Shown here piece after piece: positions 8,475-15,158 of a stretch of DNA of 64,000 bases; positions within the stretch are counted from its first letter, which is position 1, and each line of letters starts with the position of its first letter. The notes beneath the pieces are model-generated. The model worked only from the letters and a program-made list of their open reading frames with translations. It was not told where the DNA came from and searched no databases. Origin of the DNA: HyVt-477 sp965224605 (GTDB lineage Bacteria; Pseudomonadota; Gammaproteobacteria; Thiotrichales; Thiotrichaceae); contig CBDCZP010000015.1 in NCBI GenBank assembly GCA_965224605.1, forward strand, positions 17,339 to 81,338, written 5' to 3'. The translations under genes were made by a program, and so were the position numbers.

Positions 8475-9098
8475 ATGAGCGACAATAAAGTAAAAAAACT
8501 AACCGATATTTCCTCTGTTTTAGTAGGCTATCCTTTTCGCGGAGTAATGTCTGAAGTAGAAGGAGCGGGAGTATTTGTTATCCAGTTAAAAGATGTGGCG
8601 CCAAATCAAGATATAGATTGGTCTTCATGTTTTGAAACAGAGCTAACAGGAAAACGAAAGCCTGACTGGATAGGAGTGGGGGATATTCTGTTTTCTTCGA
8701 GAGGGCGCAATAATCACGCTGTCCTTGTTGATTGCTTGCCGGAAGAAAAGAAGGTAGTTGCTGCACCCCATTTCTTTATCATTCGTGATTTGAATGGAAA
8801 TGTACTACCAGCGTACCTAGCTTGGTTATTAAATCAGTCACCTTGTCAACGACACTTCAAAAGAGAAGCCGAAGGCTCACATACCAAAAATATCAGACGT
8901 GGTGTGATTGAAGATACTCCCATTGTAATTCCCTCAATACAAAAACAAAAAAGCATCATCAACCTTGCTAAAACCCTAAAGCAAGAACAACAAATTCTTA
9001 AACAACTCATTCATAATGGCGAGATAACCATGAACGCCATTGCCAATGATTTATTTGCATCAGACATCACTAATAAGCAGATAACAGAGAAAAACTAA
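8475..9098 (+). CDS. single-TRD type I specificity-like subunit
   Basis: 207 residues. It resembles half of an HsdS: one target-recognition domain (KKLTDISSVLVGYPFRG, then IGVGDILFSSRGRNNHA, AAPHFFII, GSHTKNIRRGVIEDTPI) followed by one long helix (about 155-190). HsdS proteins choose the DNA site for type I methylation and cleavage. A half-size S could dimerise or compete with the full HsdS encoded after hsdM. It ends one base before the hsdM ATG, so it is in the same operon. Confidence 0.75.
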   Translation: MSDNKVKKLTDISSVLVGYPFRGVMSEVEGAGVFVIQLKDVAPNQDIDWSSCFETELTGKRKPDWIGVGDILFSSRGRNNHAVLVDCLPEEKKVVAAPHFFIIRDLNGNVLPAYLAWLLNQSPCQRHFKREAEGSHTKNIRRGVIEDTPIVIPSIQKQKSIINLAKTLKQEQQILKQLIHNGEITMNAIANDLFASDITNKQITEKN

Positions 9099-9099
9099 A

Positions 9100-10782
9100 A
9101 TGACCGATACCATCAGCCAAGACACGATCAACAAAGCCCTGTGGGATGCTTGCGATACCTTTAGAGGTACGATTAGTCCTGATTTATACAAAGACTTTGT
9201 CTTAACTATGCTGTTTCTTAAATACATCAGTGATGTTTGGCAAGATCATTATGATAAATACCAAGAAGAATACGGTGATGAGCCTGAGCTAATTGCAGAA
9301 ATGATGAAGAACGAACGTTTTGTTATTCCTGAAATCAAGATTAAAAATGATGCAGGTGAAGTCATTGATACCTTTATGGCGACTTTTTACAGCTTGTATG
9401 ATCGTCGGCACGAACCAGGTAACGGTGAACGTATTGATATTTGCCTGCATGAAATTGAAGAAGCTAACGGCACTAAACTACGCGATGGCAATAAAAGCGT
9501 ATTTCAAGATATATCATTTAACACCGATAATCTGGGTGAAGAAAAAGATAAAAACATCACCCTGCGCCACCTCTTAGAAGACTTTGCAAAAGATGAATTG
9601 AATCTGCGAGCTTCACGAGTAGGAACACTCGATATTATTGGCAATGCCTATGAATACTTAATCAGTAAATTCGCATCAGGTAGTGGCAAGCAAGCAGGTG
9701 AGTTTTATACACCACCAGCCGTATCGGATTTAATTGCAGAATTAGTAGAGCCAGAAGAAGGCATGGAAGTTTGTGACCCTGCCTGTGGTTCAGGCTCGTT
9801 ATTAATGAAAGTTGGGCGCAAAGTTCGTGAGAATACAGGCAGTAAAAAATACGCACTGTACGGGCAAGAGGCTATTGGTTCAACGTGGTCACTGGCAAAA
9901 ATGAATATGTTCTTGCACGGTGAAGACAACCATAAAATAGAATGGGGTGATACCATTCGCAATCCCAAGCTGCTAGACAAAGACGGTAACTTAAAACTGT
10001 TTGATATTGTGGTTGCTAACCCACCGTTCTCGCTAGACAAATGGGGGCATGAAGGCGCGGCAGATGATAAGTTTGATCGCTTTCGTCGTGGCGTGCCACC
10101 CAGAACTAAAGGCGACTATGCCTTTATCCTGCACATGATAGAAACCCTAAAACCAAAAGTAGGCAGAATGGGCGTAGTTGTACCGCACGGTGTTTTATTT
10201 AGAGGTGCAGCAGAAGGTAAAATCCGCACCAAACTGATTGAAGAAAACCTGCTGGATACGGTGATTGGCTTGCCTGAAAAACTCTTTTATGGCACAGGCA
10301 TACCCGCAGCAGTTTTGATCTTTAAAAAGCAAAAATCAGATAAGAAGGTATTGTTTATAGATGCCAGTCGAGAGTTTAAAGCAGGTAAAAATCAGAACCT
10401 ATTGACGCCAGAAAATATAGACAAAATTGTTACGGTTTATCGCAAGTTCCACAACCCCACCCTAACCCTCCCCTTGCCAGGGGAGGGGACTTTTACTTCT
10501 CATGCTGATGAAAATAAGGGGCAGTTAGCTCCTCCCCCTGCCAAGGGGGAGGCTGGGAGGGGGTTCACACTGGTCGAAAAATACGCTTATGTAGCCACCT
10601 TTGATGAAATTAAAGAGAATGACTTTAACCTCAATATTCCGCGTTATGTGGATACCTTTGAAGAGGAAGAAGAGATCGATTTAGTGGTGGTAAGACAAGA
10701 GCGAGAAGCGCTTAAAAGTAAACTGGCTGATCTTGAAGTTGAAATGGATGGGTATTTGAAGGAGCTGGGTTATGCTTCCTGA
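9100..10782 (+). CDS. hsdM: type I restriction-modification methyltransferase HsdM
   Basis: N6-adenine methyltransferase subunit, 560 residues. Visible parts are the N-terminal helical domain (DACDTFRGTISPDLYKDF), SAM-binding motif I DPACGSGSLL, and catalytic motif IV NPPF. Near residues 451-490 the protein contains low-complexity sequence (LTLPLPGEG, APPPAKGEAGRG) encoded by a palindromic repeat element inserted in frame, which explains a length somewhat above the usual. Overlaps hsdS by 11 bases. Confidence 0.93.
   Translation: MTDTISQDTINKALWDACDTFRGTISPDLYKDFVLTMLFLKYISDVWQDHYDKYQEEYGDEPELIAEMMKNERFVIPEIKIKNDAGEVIDTFMATFYSLYDRRHEPGNGERIDICLHEIEEANGTKLRDGNKSVFQDISFNTDNLGEEKDKNITLRHLLEDFAKDELNLRASRVGTLDIIGNAYEYLISKFASGSGKQAGEFYTPPAVSDLIAELVEPEEGMEVCDPACGSGSLLMKVGRKVRENTGSKKYALYGQEAIGSTWSLAKMNMFLHGEDNHKIEWGDTIRNPKLLDKDGNLKLFDIVVANPPFSLDKWGHEGAADDKFDRFRRGVPPRTKGDYAFILHMIETLKPKVGRMGVVVPHGVLFRGAAEGKIRTKLIEENLLDTVIGLPEKLFYGTGIPAAVLIFKKQKSDKKVLFIDASREFKAGKNQNLLTPENIDKIVTVYRKFHNPTLTLPLPGEGTFTSHADENKGQLAPPPAKGEAGRGFTLVEKYAYVATFDEIKENDFNLNIPRYVDTFEEEEEIDLVVVRQEREALKSKLADLEVEMDGYLKELGYAS
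10453..10566. repeat. palindromic repeat element inserted in frame in hsdM
   Basis: The left arm (about 10453-10488) and right arm (about 10530-10566) are near-perfect inverted copies rich in CCCTCCCC and GGGGAGG, around a roughly 40-base centre. The whole element is read through as LTLPLPGEG, a linker, and APPPAKGEAGRG. Protein-embedded palindromes of this kind (NPLPxGEG type) are known from many proteobacteria and Rickettsia. The hsdM frame continues normally on both sides. Confidence 0.75.
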
Positions 10783-11944
10783 AGGGTGGAATAAAAAACT
10801 TGTAGGAAAATTGTGTCAATCTATTGTTCCTGGGCGAAACAAACCAAAATCTTTTACAGGGACAATTCCTTGGGTTACAACCCCAGAAATACAAGGGCGT
10901 TATATTCCATCAGCTTTACAAGTTAACTATGTGAGCGACACTGAAATTCAAGAAGCTGGGGCAAAGGTTATACCGATAGGAAGTATTGTTATTGTAGCAG
11001 TAGGAGATTTGGGGTTGGTAACGATTGCTAATGAGCGTGTAGTTTTAAATCAGCAATTACATGCTTTTGTATGCCCTGACGGTTTTGATAACGAATATTT
11101 AGCATATTACTTGGAAACACAAAAACCATATATGGAAAGTGTGGCATCTAAAACCACAATTATGTACATGAATAAAAGTAATTGTGAAAGTATTCCTATC
11201 GCTTATCCATTGTACCCAGAACAAAAGAAAATCGCTAAAATCCTCTCCACATGGGATAAGGCAATCACCACCACCGAACAACTGATAGCCAATAGCCAAC
11301 AACAGAAAAAAGCCCTCATGCAACAACTGCTTACGGGTAAGAAACGCTTAGCAGGGTTTAGTGGGGAGTGGGAGGAGGTAGCAGTAAGTGAATTTGGTAA
11401 AGTGGTTACGGGAAATACGCCACCTAAAGCTGACAAGTCAAACTATGGGAGTTCTGTTTGTTGGGCGACTGCACCAGACTTCAAAGGTAAGTACATTAAA
11501 GATACAGGAGTTAAATTTTCTAAAGAAGGAGCGAAAAAAGCGCGAGTTCTTCCAACGGGTAGTGTTTTAGTAACCTGTATAGCGTCAATAGGAAAAAATG
11601 CGATTGCTTCTGTAGAGATGGCTACAAATCAGCAAATTAATTCCGTTATTGTTGGTGATAATCACTCAAATGAATTCTTTTTCTATATTGTTGGCTACTA
11701 CACTAGAAAATTAATTGCATGGGCAGGTACTACAGCTGTTCCTATACTAAATAAGTCTAGCTTTGAGAAAATTAAATTTCTAGCTCCTTCCAAGCAAGAG
11801 CAACAAAAAATAGCCCAAGTCCTAAGCAGTGCAGATCAAGAGATAGAAACCCTGCAACAAAAACTCAACCTCCTGAAAGAAGAGAAAAAAGCCCTGATGC
11901 AACAGCTCTTAACAGGAAAACGACGGGTGAAGTTAGATGATTAA
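10772..11944 (+). CDS. hsdS: type I restriction-modification specificity subunit HsdS
   Basis: 390 residues with the classic duplicated layout: TRD1 (about 1-140), a central conserved helix ending KKALMQQLLTGKKRL, TRD2 (about 205-335) and a second helix ending KKALMQQLLTGKRR. Each TRD reads half of a bipartite DNA target. Starts inside hsdM (ATG 10772). The tandem KALMQQLLTGK repeats (DNA about 11313-11350 and 11886-11925) are long enough to allow recombination that swaps TRDs. Confidence 0.92.
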   Translation: MLPEGWNKKLVGKLCQSIVPGRNKPKSFTGTIPWVTTPEIQGRYIPSALQVNYVSDTEIQEAGAKVIPIGSIVIVAVGDLGLVTIANERVVLNQQLHAFVCPDGFDNEYLAYYLETQKPYMESVASKTTIMYMNKSNCESIPIAYPLYPEQKKIAKILSTWDKAITTTEQLIANSQQQKKALMQQLLTGKKRLAGFSGEWEEVAVSEFGKVVTGNTPPKADKSNYGSSVCWATAPDFKGKYIKDTGVKFSKEGAKKARVLPTGSVLVTCIASIGKNAIASVEMATNQQINSVIVGDNHSNEFFFYIVGYYTRKLIAWAGTTAVPILNKSSFEKIKFLAPSKQEQQKIAQVLSSADQEIETLQQKLNLLKEEKKALMQQLLTGKRRVKLDD

Positions 11945-11960
11945 TACTATTAAAAAGTAC

Positions 11961-11991
11961 ACCCCCCCTGTTTTTGCCACTTTTGTACGAT
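11961..11991 (+). repeat. leader repeat R1, upstream of the DUF6161 gene
   Basis: A run of seven C followed by TGTTTTTGCCACTTTTGTA. The same sequence, with a few changes, recurs at 13314-13344. Both copies start about 17-24 bases after a stop codon and lie before the next module, so they mark the joints between hsdS, the DUF6161 gene and the AbiF unit. Confidence 0.6.
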
Positions 11992-12021
11992 ATGGGAGAA
12001 TATTTAAACAGGAGGTTATCT

Positions 12022-13290
12022 GTGGATAAGAAAATATCGATCACTTTAAAAGATAAAGTGGGAAGGTCATTTGATTTTGAAACGCTTAAACAGTTAAGGC
12101 AGTTTATTAAGAGAGAGCTTTCATATTGGCAAAAGAAACAGGATAAATTTACTGACCCTAAAGGACAATTAACTACTTATCTAAGTGCAGTAACTTATTT
12201 TCAACAGATTGAAAATACAATTGATAGTTGGGAAAATAGTCTTGATAAATGGAATGAGCAGCAATTACAACAGCAAGTAAACCATAATAATATTCGACAG
12301 GCTGTTTCACAACTTGCTAACCGCTGGTTGTGGCAAGGTCATCCATTTATTGAGCCTTGGTTAGGTATTGGTGAGAAGTACGGTTCAGTCACGGGTGATA
12401 TATTTATTAATTCCTTTGCTAATAATGGGCAACTTGGTGGTATCTCTACAAAAGACCAACTAAAAGGTGCTGTATTAGCTTATGAATTTGACCTTCAAGA
12501 TGAGAATGATCTTACTCGTCGTCGTAATGCAGAGAAAAAATCAATCTCTAAAGTTCGATCTGATTTAATAAGCGCAAAAGATGAGTTGTATAAGGATGTT
12601 GCAGAGTTTCAAGATGATTTTCATCAATGGGATGAAATCAACCGATTTGATGCTGAAAAGCTCTATCGTGTTAGAAAAAAACTAGGTGAGAGACAGATTC
12701 GACAACAAGGTGTAAGTTATGATTCGCATCTAGGTAGTTGGACAGAAAGTTTTAATGGTCAGTATGACGAGTGGATTGATAAAATCAGTGACTTGGAAGA
12801 AACCTATCGAGAGAAACTACGCTTAGAGCAACCTGCAACTTATTGGAAAAAAAAGGCAGTAGAGTATTCTAAAGGTGGTTCTTTTTGGATATTGATGCTT
12901 GTGATAGTAGTGACTTTTGGAATACTAGGGTTTGGTTTTCTTTTCTGGGAGTGGTTGCAATCGCAAGAGATACCTATCAAGTTAAATAGTTTGCAAGGTG
13001 TTGTGCTTTTCGTGACGATAGTCTCATCGTATGCATTTATTATAAAAGTATTTTCTCGTTTAGCATTTAGTTCATTTCACTTACAGCGTGATGTAGAGGA
13101 GCGAGAACAGCTCACTCATGTATATCTAGCTCTTACCCATGAAAACGATAGTATGGATGAGGCTGCTAGAAATATAATTTTACAGGCATTATTTAGTAGA
13201 GCTGATACTGGGCTATTACGTGGCGATTCAAGCCCAACGATGCCAAGTGTGTCTGACACGCTAAGAGCTGCTACTAGCAGGCAGTCCTAA
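12022..13290 (+). CDS. DUF6161-like membrane protein
   Basis: 422 residues from a GTG start at 12022, chosen for the AGGAGG six bases upstream; the frame is open from a TTG at 11974. The first 280 residues are soluble and helical, with coiled-coil potential (KSISKVRSDLISAKDELYKD). Two membrane segments follow (about residues 288-310 and 326-346), then a conserved tail, AFSSFHLQRDVEEREQLT, that I associate with the DUF6161 family. Such genes are often seen within restriction loci. Function is unknown; a membrane-damaging or sensor role is only a guess. Confidence 0.7.
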   Translation: MDKKISITLKDKVGRSFDFETLKQLRQFIKRELSYWQKKQDKFTDPKGQLTTYLSAVTYFQQIENTIDSWENSLDKWNEQQLQQQVNHNNIRQAVSQLANRWLWQGHPFIEPWLGIGEKYGSVTGDIFINSFANNGQLGGISTKDQLKGAVLAYEFDLQDENDLTRRRNAEKKSISKVRSDLISAKDELYKDVAEFQDDFHQWDEINRFDAEKLYRVRKKLGERQIRQQGVSYDSHLGSWTESFNGQYDEWIDKISDLEETYREKLRLEQPATYWKKKAVEYSKGGSFWILMLVIVVTFGILGFGFLFWEWLQSQEIPIKLNSLQGVVLFVTIVSSYAFIIKVFSRLAFSSFHLQRDVEEREQLTHVYLALTHENDSMDEAARNIILQALFSRADTGLLRGDSSPTMPSVSDTLRAATSRQS

Positions 13291-13313
13291 TGATAGTAAT
13301 ATATTCAAAGACC

Positions 13314-13344
13314 ACCCCCCCTGTTTTTGCCATTTTTGTATGGG
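13314..13344 (+). repeat. leader repeat R2, upstream of the AbiF unit
   Basis: Second copy of the C7-TGTTTTTGCCA sequence (with ATTTTTGTATGGG), 24 bases after the DUF6161 stop and about 50 bases before a strong promoter. See R1 at 11961. Confidence 0.6.
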
Positions 13345-13393
13345 TTGCTCGGTTATGTGAGGGTGTAAATAACAGCCTTTTATCAGTTCCCCC

Positions 13394-13424
13394 CTTGAAA
13401 TCAACCATCAGTTGCCCCTATAAT
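13394..13424 (+). promoter_or_regulatory. strong promoter, heat-shock (sigma32) type, before a short RNA
   Basis: CTTGAAA (13394-13400), 14 bases, then CCCCTATAAT (13415-13424). This matches the sigma32 pattern CTTGAAA-N13-15-CCCCATNT closely. It can also be read as a sigma70 promoter, TTGAAA-N18-TATAAT. Predicted start is near 13430, about 50 bases before a terminator-like hairpin. Confidence 0.65.
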
Positions 13425-13429
13425 AGATG

Positions 13430-13479
13430 TAACACAGCTGCCACGCCTCTTAACAATGCGCAACCTTGGCGGCTTTTTT
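13430..13479 (+). ncRNA. candidate AbiF-associated small RNA
   Basis: A roughly 50-nt transcript is framed by the promoter at 13394-13424 and an intrinsic terminator: GCTGCCA (13437-13443) pairs with TGGCGGC (13467-13473), followed by six T (13474-13479). AbiF-family HEPN genes have been reported as toxin-antitoxin systems with a conserved adjacent noncoding RNA acting as antitoxin, which fits this unit 37 bases ahead of the abiF start. A second stem beyond it (CCTGTG 13483-13488 with CACAGG 13502-13507) could cover part of the abiF ribosome site. No expression evidence is available. Confidence 0.55.
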
Positions 13480-13515
13480 ATGCCTGTGGTTTGTGCAAAT
13501 ACACAGGAGGCTACT

Positions 13516-14421
13516 ATGCCTGAACAATATCAAAAGCCAGCATTATCCTTTGTTGATCAGTTAGAACAACTTAAGAGTCGAGGTTTAGTGGTTGATGATG
13601 AGTCTCATGCTTTACTCCAGTTAAGTTCGATAAGTTACTACCGCTTAAGTGCCTACTGGTATCCCTACCGTGAGAGAGATGATCAGGGCGTTGTAGGTGA
13701 TAACTTTATAGCTGGTACAAGCTTTGATGATGTTGTTACCCTGTATGAATTTGATAGGCACCTACGGTTACTAGTTATAGATGCACTAGAGCGAATAGAA
13801 GTTTATATACGAACTCTAATTAGCTTTCATATAGCACATACTCATGGTGCATTTGGGCATAATGATCCTGCTAATTTCCATCCAAATTTTCAACACGCTA
13901 AATGGCTAGCGAAGCTAAGTCGTGAGGCTGAACGTTCTAGTGATGCTTTTATTACTCATTATAAAATCAAGTATTCCGGGTTTCCTCGGCTTCCTATTTG
14001 GATGATTACCGAGGTAATGTCGTTAGGTAGCTTATCCTTTTGTTTTAAAGGCTTGAAGCCTACAGATAAAAGAGCTATTTCAAGTCAGCTTAATTTACAT
14101 CATAGGGGCTTAGCTGATTGGCTACATAAGCTAACTTATATACGTAATGTGTGTGCTCATCATAGTAGGCTATGGAATAGAGAGCTTTCTCTTCGGCCAT
14201 CAAGACCTAGAGACGCTGCTTGGAATATACCGATCACACCTCAAAATGACAGAATATTTTTTGTTCTGCTTGTGCTTCGATATTTATTAAAAACAACCAG
14301 TAACGGCGATCATTGGCATCAAAAATGCAATGATTTATTAGAGCCTATTGCACAAAATGAACAATGGCGTATTGCTATGGGAATACCTGAAAACTGGCAG
14401 GAGCATCCACTATGGAAATAA
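13516..14421 (+). CDS. Abi_2/AbiF-family HEPN protein
   Basis: 301 residues from ATG 13516, which has AGGAGG 5 bases upstream; the frame opens at 13456 but that would run through the RNA hairpin. Family features: the Abi_2 N-terminus (ISYYRLSAYWYPYR), LYEFDRHLRLLVIDALERIE, and the HEPN RNase motif R-x4-H in YIRNVCAHHSRLWN. HEPN proteins cut or modify RNA; Abi_2 members act in abortive infection, and AbiF is proposed to be ancestral to Cas13. Overlaps the fic start by 10 bases, so the two are co-translated. Phage defence or toxin role is inferred from family and island context. Confidence 0.82.
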   Translation: MPEQYQKPALSFVDQLEQLKSRGLVVDDESHALLQLSSISYYRLSAYWYPYRERDDQGVVGDNFIAGTSFDDVVTLYEFDRHLRLLVIDALERIEVYIRTLISFHIAHTHGAFGHNDPANFHPNFQHAKWLAKLSREAERSSDAFITHYKIKYSGFPRLPIWMITEVMSLGSLSFCFKGLKPTDKRAISSQLNLHHRGLADWLHKLTYIRNVCAHHSRLWNRELSLRPSRPRDAAWNIPITPQNDRIFFVLLVLRYLLKTTSNGDHWHQKCNDLLEPIAQNEQWRIAMGIPENWQEHPLWK

Positions 14422-15101
14422 ATATGTTTACTAAAATAGATGTACTTCAAAAAAAGCTAAATAGCTTTCGTCCATTGCCCAAGAACACAGTTAAAAGCTT
14501 GCATGAGCAGTTTGTTTTGGAGTGGACGTATAACTCCAATGCTATTGAAGGCAATACGCTCACCTTAAAAGAAACGAAGGTAGTCTTAGAAGGTATCACC
14601 ATTGGTGGTAAGTCGATGCGAGAGCACTTTGAGGCGATTCATCACAAAGAAGCGATTGATTATGTTGAGGCAATCGTTAGCAATGATGAGCCTTTTACCG
14701 AACATGTAATTAAGTCGATTCACCAGCTGATTTTAAAAGAGATTGATAATGACAATGCGGGTGTGTACCGCAAAGAAAATGTGTTAATTGCGGGTGCTGA
14801 GCATACGCCACCTGATCATATTTTGGTTGCAGAGCAAATGACAGCATTGCTTAAAGAATATAATGAGTTTAAGGGTCATCCATTAGAACGTGCAGCAAGA
14901 TTGCATATCGACTTTGTTAAAATTCATCCTTTTGTTGACGGTAATGGACGAACAGCACGTTTGTTAATGAACCTTGATTTAATGAAAGCAGGTTTACAAC
15001 CTGTAGTGATTAAAGCAGCTGACCGTTTGCGCTATTACGAGGCGTTGGAAAAAGCGCATACCTTAGATCAGATTGATGGTTTTTTCATTGCTTGTCAGTA
15101 A
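14412..15101 (+). CDS. Fic-domain protein, C-terminus frameshifted
   Basis: Fic proteins transfer AMP or other nucleotide moieties to protein targets. The active site HPFVDGNGRTAR is intact and an N-terminal inhibitory helix motif (S/T)xxxE(G/N) is present as SNAIEG, so activity would be self-restrained. AGGAG lies 8 bases before the ATG. The frame stops at 15099 just after a run of six T (15080-15085). With five T it would continue as FSLLVSNVEEEALNKVLAL to a stop at 15151-15153, a normal Fic tail, 5 bases before hsdR. Confidence 0.85.
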   Translation: MEINMFTKIDVLQKKLNSFRPLPKNTVKSLHEQFVLEWTYNSNAIEGNTLTLKETKVVLEGITIGGKSMREHFEAIHHKEAIDYVEAIVSNDEPFTEHVIKSIHQLILKEIDNDNAGVYRKENVLIAGAEHTPPDHILVAEQMTALLKEYNEFKGHPLERAARLHIDFVKIHPFVDGNGRTARLLMNLDLMKAGLQPVVIKAADRLRYYEALEKAHTLDQIDGFFIACQ

Positions 15102-15158
15102 TGTAGAAGAAGAAGCTTTGAATAAGGTTCTAGCATTAGTGGATGGCGTATAAGCATT

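Noticed and set aside
13394..14421. A Cas13-like system, because of the HEPN domain plus a small RNA
   Set aside because: The protein is about 300 residues with one HEPN motif, the RNA unit is single copy, and there is no repeat-spacer array. It fits AbiF, not Cas13.
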